A DNA stretch of 64,000 nt from a virus: IMG/VR virus record IMGVR_UViG_3300021478_000016, positions 62,001 to 126,000 of that record. The stretch is one strand, 5' to 3'. The notes under the pieces were generated by a model. The model was not told the DNA's origin. It ran no database searches and saw nothing but the letters and a program-made list of their open reading frames with translations. The translations under genes were made by a program, and so were the position numbers. Position 1 is the first letter of the stretch. Each line of letters opens with the position of its first letter. Positions 50,882 through 58,620 of the stretch are shown here, piece by piece.

Positions 50882-51421
50882 ATGGACAACGACAAGGTGA
50901 TCGCAATCGTGGCTGTCTTCGTCTTGGTGATCGCTGTGGCCATGGCCCTGCGTTCCCTCTTCATGAAGAAGACGAGAGAGCTCGCCCAAGACGTCCACAT
51001 GGCCAACGCCCTCGAGGCATTCGGAGAGCAGGTACCTCGCTGCCTGTGTGGAGAGCCGGCCACCGAGCCGATGCCAGTGCTGCGTCGTGACCGCGGAACG
51101 TTCGACTTCCTTCGCAAGCTGTTCGCTGCCCCACCACGCTACGTCAGGTACGTCGACAAGAACGCTGCGCCTGCGCTCTGTGCCGTCCATGCACACGTCG
51201 CCGACGCGAAGATGGACGAGTTCATCTTCCAGCGCGTGAGAGCTGTCTTCGCCGTGGCCAACGCGACGGTGGCCATCGAGGCGGCCGGCTTCGAACGTGA
51301 GTCCCTGGCGAAGCACCTCGAGGGTTCGCTCACGGATAGGGAGAGGAAGTCTCTGCGCAAGACGACCAACAACGTGATCTCCCTGGCGGTGAACGGCGAT
51401 GCCCGAGAATCCTCCGGCTGA
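50882..51421 (+). CDS. Membrane-anchored protein
   Basis: 179 residues. Residues 5-23 (KVIAIVAVFVLVIAVAMALR) form a membrane helix near the N-terminus, followed by a cytoplasmic or periplasmic domain with Cys (VPRCLCGEP) and an Arg-rich segment. It may be a holin-associated or antiholin-type protein, as lysis enzymes lie nearby; no proof. Confidence 0.5.
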   Translation: MDNDKVIAIVAVFVLVIAVAMALRSLFMKKTRELAQDVHMANALEAFGEQVPRCLCGEPATEPMPVLRRDRGTFDFLRKLFAAPPRYVRYVDKNAAPALCAVHAHVADAKMDEFIFQRVRAVFAVANATVAIEAAGFERESLAKHLEGSLTDRERKSLRKTTNNVISLAVNGDARESSG

Positions 51422-51443
51422 TGGCATAAGAAGAGGAGGAGAG

Positions 51444-51830
51444 ATGCGGTGCATGAACTGCGCTGCCTCTCTTCCTTCTTCGGACGCCAAGTTCTTCCAG
51501 GGCGTCCTCGTCTGTTCTTCATGCGAAGAGTCAGCGAAGCGTCTTCTCGCGTGGCGGCTGCGGCAGATTGAACATCTGCGAACCGCTGCACGAGAAGAGA
51601 TTCGTCTGCTCTTGGTCGAGGGTCGCCTGCACTTGGGACCTCTCGAGCTGAAGGACAAGCCGGAGATGCCTGCGCTCCTCCGGCCTCTACCCCTACTCGT
51701 GGAGGCAAGACATGCTGCTCGAACTCGCACTGGCTCTGGGAATCCGCCAAGCCAACCCGTACCTCAAGATGGAGACAGCTCAGAAGTGGGCGAGCGTGGT
51801 GGTACAGGAGTCGGAGGACAAGGGACTTGA
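51444..51830 (+). CDS. Zinc-ribbon protein; overlaps the next gene
   Basis: 128 residues; GAAGAGGAGGAGAG precedes the ATG. MRCMNCAASLPS and VLVCSSCEES give two CxxC pairs, a classical zinc ribbon, then a helix (QIEHLRTAAREEIRLLL). The final third overlaps the lytic-transglycosylase gene by 119 bases in another frame and is of low complexity, so the real C-terminus may be less constrained. Function unknown. Confidence 0.55.
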   Translation: MRCMNCAASLPSSDAKFFQGVLVCSSCEESAKRLLAWRLRQIEHLRTAAREEIRLLLVEGRLHLGPLELKDKPEMPALLRPLPLLVEARHAARTRTGSGNPPSQPVPQDGDSSEVGERGGTGVGGQGT

Positions 51831-52176
51831 TCCCTGGCTCTTCTTCGCCATCATCCGCCACGAATCTTGGTGGATTCCTTCCGTCATCCACCGTGAGAAG
51901 GGTGATGCATGTGACGTCGGTCTGGGGCAGATCTTGCTCGTTCGGTGCCGAAGAGTCGATGTGCTTCCTCTTCTCGACCCCGTCATCAACCTCAGGAGAT
52001 CTGCGCAGGTCCAGAAGACGGCCATGGACTACTGCACGGAACGTACCTGCACGAAAGACTGGCTCTTCCTGTACAATCACAGCTCGACGTACGTCAGGCT
52101 CGTGAAACACGAAGCAGAAGAGGCCCGTCATGAATTCGAACTCCTTGCCCAAAGGGCAGCTCCCTCCTCGCGTTGA
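51712..52176 (+). CDS. Lytic-transglycosylase-like protein
   Basis: 154 residues; GTGGAGGCAAGAC gives a good ribosome site. FFAIIRHESWW (Glu51) and CDVGLGQILL correspond to the active Glu helix and the GLxQ segment of soluble lytic transglycosylases, which cut glycan strands with ring formation. Like the 47171 enzyme it lacks a signal peptide. It could be a virion-associated wall-opening enzyme or part of the lysis set. Confidence 0.72.
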   Translation: MLLELALALGIRQANPYLKMETAQKWASVVVQESEDKGLDPWLFFAIIRHESWWIPSVIHREKGDACDVGLGQILLVRCRRVDVLPLLDPVINLRRSAQVQKTAMDYCTERTCTKDWLFLYNHSSTYVRLVKHEAEEARHEFELLAQRAAPSSR

Positions 52177-52423
52177 AGCCATCTGGGGAGACTTCGAAGC
52201 CGACTGTGCCTGGAACGGCAGCGGCTGTGGCTTCAAGGGCTTGAAGTTCAAGGCAGCACATTCTGGGGGTCTTCGGGTGGGCGACATCGTCTACCAAGAC
52301 CCCCAGAACCACTTCTTTGGGAGGTGTCCAAAGTGTCAACGCTACTGCATGAAGGTCACGAAGGTTCCGCAGGTGGCTCCGCCCCCGGGACCGAAGGGCT
52401 TCACGAAGATCCCCACAACGTAG
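52130..52423 (+). CDS. Small Cys-rich protein
   Basis: 97 residues, starting 47 bases inside the previous gene. C-x6-C (CAWNGSGC) and CPKCQRYC suggest a zinc site. The C-terminus is Pro/Lys-rich. Function unknown. One of a local series of small zinc-binding-type proteins. Confidence 0.5.
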   Translation: MNSNSLPKGQLPPRVEAIWGDFEADCAWNGSGCGFKGLKFKAAHSGGLRVGDIVYQDPQNHFFGRCPKCQRYCMKVTKVPQVAPPPGPKGFTKIPTT

Positions 52424-52839
52424 TCCTATCGATCAACGGCTACGAAGACAAGCAGGGATACGCCGACAAGCTCTTGTCGGAAGTCATCCGACGATGGCAT
52501 GTCGACGGTGACTCGTACATCAACTGGAAGCGGATCGCCATCCCGCGGCTGTACCTCGAGCATGCAGCCCACCTTCTCTTTATCCAGGGGATCAGCCCAA
52601 CGCAGTTCTTCATGGCGTCGGGGCTGACCTGGTACCGGGACGGAGTCCATCACGAGATACCCGGTCCCTTGATCTTTATCTCCGGCGCTCTCTCCGCCCC
52701 CTACGAAGTGCCGGCGCACTTCTCCAAGCTCGTTCTCGGGCAGCTCATGAAGGCGAGCTCGGAGAAGGTGAAGGTCGCAGATACCTGTCTGGCCATGGCC
52801 AGGTACGAGGCCCAACGCCATCTGAAACGCGGCGCTTGA
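52333..52839 (+). CDS. Hypothetical protein with uncertain start
   Basis: 168 residues from a GTG with GGGAGG seven bases upstream. The first 28 residues look like unconstrained sequence inside the 52130 gene; convincing protein begins at VVLSINGYEDKQ, with RIAIPRLYLEHAAHLLFIQG and a basic tail. The true start may be a later TTG. No family recognised. Confidence 0.5.
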   Translation: MSTLLHEGHEGSAGGSAPGTEGLHEDPHNVVLSINGYEDKQGYADKLLSEVIRRWHVDGDSYINWKRIAIPRLYLEHAAHLLFIQGISPTQFFMASGLTWYRDGVHHEIPGPLIFISGALSAPYEVPAHFSKLVLGQLMKASSEKVKVADTCLAMARYEAQRHLKRGA

Positions 52840-52862
52840 AACGGTGCAAGCACCGCTATACT
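52836..52862 (+). promoter_or_regulatory. Promoter with embedded inverted repeat
   Basis: TTGAAA and TATACT are separated by 15 bases, which are CGGTGC-AA-GCACCG plus C, a perfect 6-bp inverted repeat. The symmetry between the two boxes looks like an operator that blocks polymerase. It precedes the 52895 gene by 32 bases. The spacing is short for a sigma-70 promoter, so this is a moderate call. Confidence 0.5.
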
Positions 52863-52894
52863 GTACAGACAATGGCCCCACACATGAGGTCCCG

Positions 52895-54073
52895 ATGAGT
52901 CAAGGTGACAAGCAAGGAATCGCTCCGCCTGGTGGACGCCCGCCGGCGGGCCCACAGGCGGCGGCGTACGGCGCGGGAGCGGCGGCACGGACGGCAGGGC
53001 CGGCGAAGTACGGCACTCCTCGAGCGGGTGGGCCGCCGCCGCCCATCCCTCCGCTCGATGGTCCTCCGGGGGAAGGGATGACGATGGCTGCGATGGCGAT
53101 GGCGCAGCGTCAACCTCCTCGGCCGCCGGGGTCCATCCTCACGACCAAGGAGCAGATGCAGGGACCGGACATTCGTCCGACGGACTTGCTGCCGGCCGAG
53201 GCGCAGTCGGACGCCGGCTTCATTCAGGGCTCCGGTTCCATGTACGCCGCTGCTCAGCCAGCGCTTGCCATGAAGTACGGCGTCGTGCGGGAGGGTCGTC
53301 GCATTCCTCCGCAGCAGCTCATGGCTCGTCAGCAGGGGCCGGGAGGGCAGCCTCGAGCTCCTCTGCGCACGGAGACGATCGAGGGTCTCAAGAAGCTCGG
53401 CGAGCTCGCCAGCAATGAGATCGGCAGTGAGCGAGCAGCCAATGCCGCGGCCGAGAAGGAGAGTGAGCAGGGGCCAGCGGGTCGGGCTGCTGCCATCGGC
53501 CTCCCTCCCGGTTCTGGTGGGGAGGGGGGTGAACGTCTCAGCGATGAAGAGATCAAGAAGCGTCTCGCTGGGATGGACGAGTTCGACCTGAACAATGTCC
53601 ACGAGATGATGGTCAAGGACATCATCAACAACGAAGAACAGCGCAAGATCGTGGAGGCGCGGCTCGAACCGCTCAACCTGGCCGACCTGGTCGTCAACTT
53701 CACCGTCACCCAGCGCGTCCCCATCATCCCGGGCGTGTTCGAAGTGGAGTACGAGTCGACGAGTGGCGAAGACGACCTCTGCATCAAGAAGATGCTGGTC
53801 GAGGAAGCCAAGAGCCTCAAGGTCGACGACCGCTACTTGCTCGACAAGTACTCGCTCATGGGGCTGGCCTGTGCCGTCAAGAGCATCAACGGCAAGCCCC
53901 TCGGCAGTCACCGAGACAACGAGGGCAACTTCAACGAAGAGGCTCTCGATAAGAAGTTCAAGAGGCTTCTCAAGATGCCACTGCCGATGCTCGCAGCGAT
54001 CGGCCCGCACTACTTCTGGTTCGACATGCGAGTGCGGAAACTTTTCGTCGCGGAGACAATAAAAAATGGCTAG
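52895..54073 (+). CDS. Tail-assembly chaperone-like protein, zero-frame product
   Basis: 392 residues; GAGGTCCC before the ATG. The first 190 residues are Pro/Gly/Ala-rich and probably unfolded (PPGGRPPAGPQAAAYGAGAA). Residues 225-385 are a folded domain (LNNVHEMMVKDIINNEEQRK, FTVTQRVPIIPGVFEVEY, LDKYSLMGLACAVKSINGKP). The frame ends with ...ETIKNG only two codons after an A-rich slip site, and the -1 frame stays open for 146 codons. This is the usual arrangement of tail assembly chaperone pairs (G and GT) in phages, where the shorter protein is made in excess. The folded domain was not matched to a named family. Confidence 0.65.
   Translation: MSQGDKQGIAPPGGRPPAGPQAAAYGAGAAARTAGPAKYGTPRAGGPPPPIPPLDGPPGEGMTMAAMAMAQRQPPRPPGSILTTKEQMQGPDIRPTDLLPAEAQSDAGFIQGSGSMYAAAQPALAMKYGVVREGRRIPPQQLMARQQGPGGQPRAPLRTETIEGLKKLGELASNEIGSERAANAAAEKESEQGPAGRAAAIGLPPGSGGEGGERLSDEEIKKRLAGMDEFDLNNVHEMMVKDIINNEEQRKIVEARLEPLNLADLVVNFTVTQRVPIIPGVFEVEYESTSGEDDLCIKKMLVEEAKSLKVDDRYLLDKYSLMGLACAVKSINGKPLGSHRDNEGNFNEEALDKKFKRLLKMPLPMLAAIGPHYFWFDMRVRKLFVAETIKNG
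54061..54067 (+). promoter_or_regulatory. -1 programmed frameshift site A AAA AAT
   Basis: In the zero frame the codons read A|AAA|AAT, fitting X XXY YYZ, and both tRNAs can re-pair with AAA after slipping back. The zero frame stops at TAG 54071-54073. The -1 frame has no stop from before the site to 54505 and no usable start codon near the site, so translation of the extension needs the shift. Confidence 0.7.
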
Positions 54074-54507
54074 AGACTCCTGAAGGCTGGGCGCTGGCCA
54101 ATCTCGTCCTTCAAACAGCGAGTAGTCCGCCCAAGCGAGGATCACTTCGGGAGTCTGTCCTTTTTGCTCTGATCCTCAAAAAGGAAGACATCGAGACAGC
54201 ACGTACGAAGGTTCTCATCCAGTCCCTCCTAGAGAAGGAGCACACGCAAGACGCCTGGAAGCAGTTCATCACCATCGCCTATCCCTGGGCAGAGACGGCC
54301 AAGAAGAGGGAGATTGGCGAGTGGGCCAAGCGTCTGTCCCAAGAAGTTGCTCGAGGACCTCTCGTCATCACAGCGCAAGCAGATCCCTCCTTCCGAAGCC
54401 GGCTCAAGACACGCGTCGTCGACCGGGAGATGCTCAACCCGCAAGCCGCCGCCGCAGTCGCCAGGCTCTCCAAGAAGCTCAGACCAACCATTCCATCCAA
54501 GCCATGA
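54064..54507 (+). CDS. -1 frame extension of the tail-assembly chaperone-like protein
   Basis: 146 codons after the slip, starting WLETPEGWALANLVLQ, with helices (SVLFALILKKEDIETARTK; HTQDAWKQFITIAYPWAE) and ending KLRPTIPSKP. The frame reads like real protein but contains no ATG, GTG or TTG near its start; the first in-frame ATG is close to the end. The product would be the 392-residue protein continued by this part. Its stop overlaps the next ATG (ATGA), which supports it being translated. Function as the chaperone's tape-measure-binding part is inference. Confidence 0.68.
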   Translation, partial: KWLETPEGWALANLVLQTASSPPKRGSLRESVLFALILKKEDIETARTKVLIQSLLEKEHTQDAWKQFITIAYPWAETAKKREIGEWAKRLSQEVARGPLVITAQADPSFRSRLKTRVVDREMLNPQAAAAVARLSKKLRPTIPSKP

Positions 54508-54902
54508 ACCCTACAGTCGCAAAAGCTCAGTTCTGTCCTCGCTGCCACAGTCCGGCGGTGGAGTTCGGAACGGTCATCGTGGAGAGTGGCCCGGCCAAGT
54601 GCAATGCATGCGGTTGGGCGGGGACCAGGAAGGAGCTGCTCGTCACTCCCTACATGCACAACATGGGGAGTGACGAGCAAGTACTCACCCAGTTCGTCTC
54701 GGACTTCCGCGGTGTCTTCACCAAGGAGTGTGCGGTCGCAATCGGTCGTTGGCTTGCTCGTTGGGGTTTCCTCGCGAAGGACGATCCGAAGGAGCAGGCC
54801 AAGGCTCTGGCGAAGTACATGACGAACATCTCTCGAGCGTGCATCACGGCAATCCTCGAGACTCGTCAGGCGATCGAGAAGGAGAAGAAGAATGTCTCAT
54901 AG
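54504..54902 (+). CDS. Zinc-ribbon protein
   Basis: 132 residues, ATGA start. FCPRCHSPAVEFG and KCNACGWAG form a zinc ribbon (two CxxC pairs). The C-terminal part is a helical domain (CAVAIGRWLARWGFLAKDDP). Could be a small regulator or nucleic-acid-binding protein. No family assigned. Confidence 0.55.
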   Translation: MNPTVAKAQFCPRCHSPAVEFGTVIVESGPAKCNACGWAGTRKELLVTPYMHNMGSDEQVLTQFVSDFRGVFTKECAVAIGRWLARWGFLAKDDPKEQAKALAKYMTNISRACITAILETRQAIEKEKKNVS

Positions 54903-55212
54903 CCCTCCGCTCGAGGATGTGCCGGGTCAGCTTGGGATGAAGGCGGTCCCCGGCGAGACGAAGACGGACATGCCTCGTTGCTTCCTCGATGCAGATCGAG
55001 GTTGCGGTCCGGACTGCATGGCCTACCTGACGCACCCGCCGACCGATTCTGACTACCGAGATCAGACGTGGGCTCGCTGTCATCTACTGGTCAATGCCAA
55101 TCGTGCTGGCAAGCACCTGGTCATCTTGGCCTCCATCGGCTCCCAGATGCTCAAGAGGCATGAGCCAGGACCGCCCAACCCGAACGATATCGCTCCGCCG
55201 AAGGTGGTCTGA
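54892..55212 (+). CDS. Small Cys-containing protein
   Basis: 106 residues, overlapping the previous gene by 11 bases. Three cysteines in MPRCFLDADRGCGPDCMAYL suggest a metal site, then a Trp/His segment and a Pro-rich tail. Function unknown. Confidence 0.5.
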   Translation: MSHSPPLEDVPGQLGMKAVPGETKTDMPRCFLDADRGCGPDCMAYLTHPPTDSDYRDQTWARCHLLVNANRAGKHLVILASIGSQMLKRHEPGPPNPNDIAPPKVV

Positions 55213-55213
55213 C

Positions 55214-55693
55214 ATGGGCATCCAGGTAGAGATCGTCCGTGTGGTTCAGGAGCTCAACCTCTCCACCATGCAGACCGACAGGCAGCTTATCCTGCGCCTC
55301 CCTACGGGTTCGGAGGTGAAGCTCACTGTGAGCGAGGAGGACCTGAAGCAGATCATCGTAGCTGGGGCTCAGCAGGTCTCTGATGTGAGTCATGCCGTCT
55401 CTGTTGTATCGGACTCAAAGTCAGAGGGGGCTGTCGCTTCAACAAAGCTCAGCTTCGAGACCACGACGATGGAAGACGAAGCCGCTGTCGAGTTTGGGGG
55501 AGGGGGTACACAACCGGTCCCCAAGGCGGAGCCTCAGCCTCCTCCGACGTCGCCGCAGATTCCCTCTCGCCGGCGTACGGTGACGACGGACGCGGCGGGC
55601 TATCCCGTGGTGCACGGGACGGGTGGTGTGGATCCTGGGGAGATCGCGAGCAACGAGGGACCTCTCGATGAGGATGGAGTCGGCTCCGTATGA
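55214..55693 (+). CDS. Hypothetical protein with Pro-rich tail
   Basis: 159 residues. A beta-rich start (MGIQVEIVRVVQELNLST, LILRLPTGSEVKLTVSEEDL) and an acidic/Pro-rich C-terminal half that looks disordered. No family recognised. Confidence 0.5.
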   Translation: MGIQVEIVRVVQELNLSTMQTDRQLILRLPTGSEVKLTVSEEDLKQIIVAGAQQVSDVSHAVSVVSDSKSEGAVASTKLSFETTTMEDEAAVEFGGGGTQPVPKAEPQPPPTSPQIPSRRRTVTTDAAGYPVVHGTGGVDPGEIASNEGPLDEDGVGSV

Positions 55694-56172
55694 TGCTCGT
55701 GCTCTGCACTGACCCGAACTGCAAGACCGTCACGAGGGTGCTGGCCACCTCCGTGGTGGAGCTCACTGGTCTAGTGGGTGAGCGCAGTGAGTGGTGGCCG
55801 AACAACTACCACTGCACTGGATGCAACGGGCAGGCGACCGCCGTCTACGAGTCCGAGGTCGACCCCAACGACTTTCGAGACTTCGAGAAGAAGGAGATCG
55901 AGGCCCAGGACTTCTTCCGCTTCATGATGGGGGTGGGTCTCCCTGAAGAGCAAGACTGCCGCATCGAGGTTCTCCAGAAGCTCTTCGCAGAGAACAAGGT
56001 CAAGAACATCGCCGGCAAGGTCATCACCGGCACTAAGAGGTTCTGCATTGAGTGGCTCGAGATGGAGAACGGTCAGCGTCTCTACTTCGGCTCGAGCACA
56101 CACGGAGCCACGATCTACCGCATCACCGAGAAGCCAAGCTATACGGAGAAGGCACTGGAGAATGGAAGCTGA
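55690..56172 (+). CDS. Cys-containing hypothetical protein
   Basis: 160 residues; double ATG at the overlap with the previous stop. CTDPNCKT and YHCTGCNG are paired Cys motifs of a zinc ribbon. A helix (DCRIEVLQKLFAENKVKNI) and a beta end follow. Function unknown. Confidence 0.5.
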   Translation: MMLVLCTDPNCKTVTRVLATSVVELTGLVGERSEWWPNNYHCTGCNGQATAVYESEVDPNDFRDFEKKEIEAQDFFRFMMGVGLPEEQDCRIEVLQKLFAENKVKNIAGKVITGTKRFCIEWLEMENGQRLYFGSSTHGATIYRITEKPSYTEKALENGS

Positions 56173-56881
56173 TCTGATCATTCGGTACAAGCACGACGTG
56201 GATCACAACAAGGAGCACGTCTGCACGGGGGAGATGTTCTACCGTCACAGCGACGGCAGTCTGCCTCCGCATGGCCACTGGGAGTTCGAGAAGGAGCACT
56301 TCAAGAAGCTCCTCATCGAGGCGGCGAACCGCCTCAACAAGGACGACCGGTTCCACATCGAGAAGGTCGTCATCGAGCGGACAGACCGGCAGGGCCTCAA
56401 GCCCATCGTCCTCGACCATCCGACGCAGGAGATCTTGAAGGCGGACCCTGCGCTGGCCATCCGTCTTCTCAACTACGAGGGTCCAGCCGTCTTCTCGGGT
56501 GGTAAGAAGATCGAGCAGAAGCCCCTGCCGCCCCTTGTTTCTGGTTACGACACCTTGGCGGAAGCTCTTGGTGAGGACATCTACATCAGGCAGCACAAAG
56601 GCCTGGTCGAATGCCCCGGCTGCGGTCTGTGGAGCACGGGGAACAACCCGTTCACCTGCAAGAAGAAGTGCAAGATCTCCTTGCCGGTCACGTACACAGA
56701 GCAGTGGGCGAAGGTCAAGACTATCGACCTGCTCAATCTCAATCTGCCGAAGTACTTCATCCCCCGGGGCTTCAACAAGACCAAGCCCTGGATCTCCAAC
56801 AGCGACCTCAAGGGCCTCTACGAAGCGTGGAGAGCCATAGCGCAATCCAACATCGATCTGACCAAGGAGAACGTATCATGA
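56162..56881 (+). CDS. Hypothetical protein with Cys-rich segment
   Basis: 239 residues; GGCACTGGAG upstream of the ATG, which overlaps the previous gene end. Residues 140-190 hold CPGCGLWSTG and CKKKCK, a possible zinc site. Many His and Lys residues near the start. No family recognised. Confidence 0.55.
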   Translation: MEADLIIRYKHDVDHNKEHVCTGEMFYRHSDGSLPPHGHWEFEKEHFKKLLIEAANRLNKDDRFHIEKVVIERTDRQGLKPIVLDHPTQEILKADPALAIRLLNYEGPAVFSGGKKIEQKPLPPLVSGYDTLAEALGEDIYIRQHKGLVECPGCGLWSTGNNPFTCKKKCKISLPVTYTEQWAKVKTIDLLNLNLPKYFIPRGFNKTKPWISNSDLKGLYEAWRAIAQSNIDLTKENVS

Positions 56882-57267
56882 ACAACCCGTCCAACCCCCG
56901 CCTCCAGGGTGTCCGCAGCACGCGCCCTGCCCAACGTGACGCCGGCGCTCCTCGTACCGTCGTCGCCGTCGAGAGGGCGGAGTACTTCGCCGTGGCCTTC
57001 AACGACGAGCAGGGGCGCCTTCAGCGCACTGTCGTCCTGCGTGTCGCCGGCAAAGTCTACATGGCGCCCGGCGCCATCGAGTGGGCAGCCAGCCTCAAGC
57101 CGGCAGCCGGCTGGCTCGAGGCGGAGGTCAATCGTCAGGGGGGCGTCTCGGCGAGCGACGAGCTCGTCGCAGCAGCCCTGCCCACCAGCGACACGCTGGA
57201 CGTGCTCGACCAGACCGGGGGAGCGAAGCCGGAGGAGAGCGATGACGACAAGACTACGACCCCGTAA
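56878..57267 (+). CDS. Small hypothetical protein
   Basis: 129 residues, ATGA start. A basic first 30 residues (RLQGVRSTRPAQRDAGAPRT), then a beta-rich domain (VLRVAGKVYMAPGAIEWAAS) and an acidic end. It overlaps the co-chaperonin start by 26 bases. Function unknown. Confidence 0.5.
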   Translation: MNNPSNPRLQGVRSTRPAQRDAGAPRTVVAVERAEYFAVAFNDEQGRLQRTVVLRVAGKVYMAPGAIEWAASLKPAAGWLEAEVNRQGGVSASDELVAAALPTSDTLDVLDQTGGAKPEESDDDKTTTP

Positions 57268-57595
57268 CGATCAGGTCGTCGTCAAGTGTGAGCCCCTCCA
57301 AGAGGAGCTCCGCAACGGTCTGATCATCCTGCCCCATCAGCAGCGCGTCCGTCACGGGGAGGTGGTGGCGGTGGGGCCGGGCTACACGAGGGAGAAGGTG
57401 CGGGGCTACATCCCGCTCTTCGTGAAGGTCGGAGATCGAGTGGCCTTCTTCCGCGAGAACATGGAGACCCTCAACGGGAAGCAGATCTCACACTCGCTGT
57501 ACGACATCTCCGTGCAGTACGGGGCAGATGTCGCCCTTCTTCCGGAGTCGGCCATCCTCGCGGTGATCGATAAGGACACGGTGATGGACGCATGA
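57242..57595 (+). CDS. GroES-like co-chaperonin
   Basis: 117 residues; CCGGAGGAGAGCG precedes the ATG. The order of parts fits Cpn10/GroES: an N-terminal strand (LRPRNDQVVVKCEPLQ), a loop ending NGLIILP which resembles the mobile-loop IVL contact for GroEL, then VAVGPGYTREKVRGYIPLFV and VKVGDRVAFFREN, and the C-terminal strand (VALLPESAILAVID). Such proteins cap the host GroEL ring to fold phage proteins, as T4 gp31 does. No GroEL gene is in the window, so the host chaperonin is the probable partner. Confidence 0.88.
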   Translation: MTTRLRPRNDQVVVKCEPLQEELRNGLIILPHQQRVRHGEVVAVGPGYTREKVRGYIPLFVKVGDRVAFFRENMETLNGKQISHSLYDISVQYGADVALLPESAILAVIDKDTVMDA

Positions 57596-57879
57596 GAGCA
57601 GTGGTTGCTACTGGAAAGGGAACCGTCGAACTTGCCTACACGTGGCTTCCTACGTTTGTTGGCATGAACACGCCGCTGAAGAAGGAGATGGAGAGGGACC
57701 TCCAGAAGAAGGTTCTGGGACGTCCTCTGGATGAGCGCGTCCTCGATGAGGTCCACGATCTCGTTGTGGACTGGCTGTGCTCGAAGTTCCCTCACATCGA
57801 GGGCCTTCGTGACTACCTCGACTCCCTGAAGTTCGTGCAGGTCGGCAACCCGATGGAGGAGCCGCAGCCGGCTACGTGA
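57592..57879 (+). CDS. Small hypothetical protein
   Basis: 95 residues, ATGA start after the co-chaperonin. Helical C-terminal part (LDERVLDEVHDLVVDWLCSK). Unknown function; may act with the co-chaperonin, since it is coupled to it. Confidence 0.5.
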   Translation: MRAVVATGKGTVELAYTWLPTFVGMNTPLKKEMERDLQKKVLGRPLDERVLDEVHDLVVDWLCSKFPHIEGLRDYLDSLKFVQVGNPMEEPQPAT

Positions 57880-58067
57880 AGATGCCTCGAGTGAAGAAAG
57901 CCCGCCTCAATATGCGCCTCGACCCGAGCCTTCTCGAAGAGGCCAAGACCATCGCCAAGAAGAAGCACCTGACGGTCACCGGGTTGGTCGAGGCGTTGCT
58001 CATCACCTGCGTGACGACCGAAAAACTACTGGAGCGCAGGAACCCACTAGACGCGGAGTCGGTCTGA
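57876..58067 (+). CDS. Ribbon-helix-helix (Arc-like) DNA-binding protein
   Basis: 63 residues. The GTG at 57876 overlaps the previous stop; an ATG two codons later is equally possible. ARLNMRLDPSLLEEAKTIAK fits the beta-strand plus first helix, and HLTVTGLVEALLITCV the second helix, of the Arc/MetJ fold. It probably acts as a dimeric transcription regulator of phage genes. Confidence 0.72.
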   Translation: MKMPRVKKARLNMRLDPSLLEEAKTIAKKKHLTVTGLVEALLITCVTTEKLLERRNPLDAESV

Positions 58068-58618
58068 TGCCCGAATACAAGGAAGTCACGAGTACGATCA
58101 ACGTGCCAAAGAACACCGGTGTGGAGGGTTTCATCTCCACCATCCGGAAGATCTTGTCGGTGCCGCGCATCCAGACCATCGCCATCAACGCCCAGGGGCA
58201 CATCAAGTACACGCATGTGGCGAGGGAGGGGGAAGAGGCGGGGGACCTGGAGGTCGACTTCTCGAGCATCCGTCCTTCGGGCATCGTCCGGAACGGTGAA
58301 CTCGTCGAGCTCGAGGAGGACAAGAATCCAACGCGTGCCGTCGCTCGGCTGTTCGAGCGCGCCTCCCAGGAGCATCTCTTCCCGGTGTCCTGGGTCTCGG
58401 GTCCCTCATCTACCTTCTGGCTCTGGCACGAGAGGGAGGGGCTCACCATGTCACCGTCCAGGGACCAGGCGTATGGCCTGCCGTTCCTCTACGATGACCA
58501 CTTCCCGCCCTCTACCCTCGTGCTTTGCACGGGGTACACTCGTACCAGTGCAATGATCGACGTCAAGAAGAGCTTCAAGATGCTGATGCCCGAAGCTCAC
58601 ATGCTGTTGAAGGGGTAA
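58067..58618 (+). CDS. Hypothetical protein
   Basis: 183 residues, TGATG start. Soluble beta/alpha sequence (GFISTIRKILSVPRIQTIAI, FPVSWVSGPSSTFWLWHERE). No family recognised. Coupled to the Arc-like gene. Confidence 0.55.
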   Translation: MPEYKEVTSTINVPKNTGVEGFISTIRKILSVPRIQTIAINAQGHIKYTHVAREGEEAGDLEVDFSSIRPSGIVRNGELVELEEDKNPTRAVARLFERASQEHLFPVSWVSGPSSTFWLWHEREGLTMSPSRDQAYGLPFLYDDHFPPSTLVLCTGYTRTSAMIDVKKSFKMLMPEAHMLLKG

Positions 58619-58620
58619 CC

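Noticed and set aside
54067-54510. The 146-codon frame after 54067 as an independent gene
   Set aside because: No ATG, GTG or TTG start lies near its beginning, and the slip site sits exactly at the stop of the previous gene.
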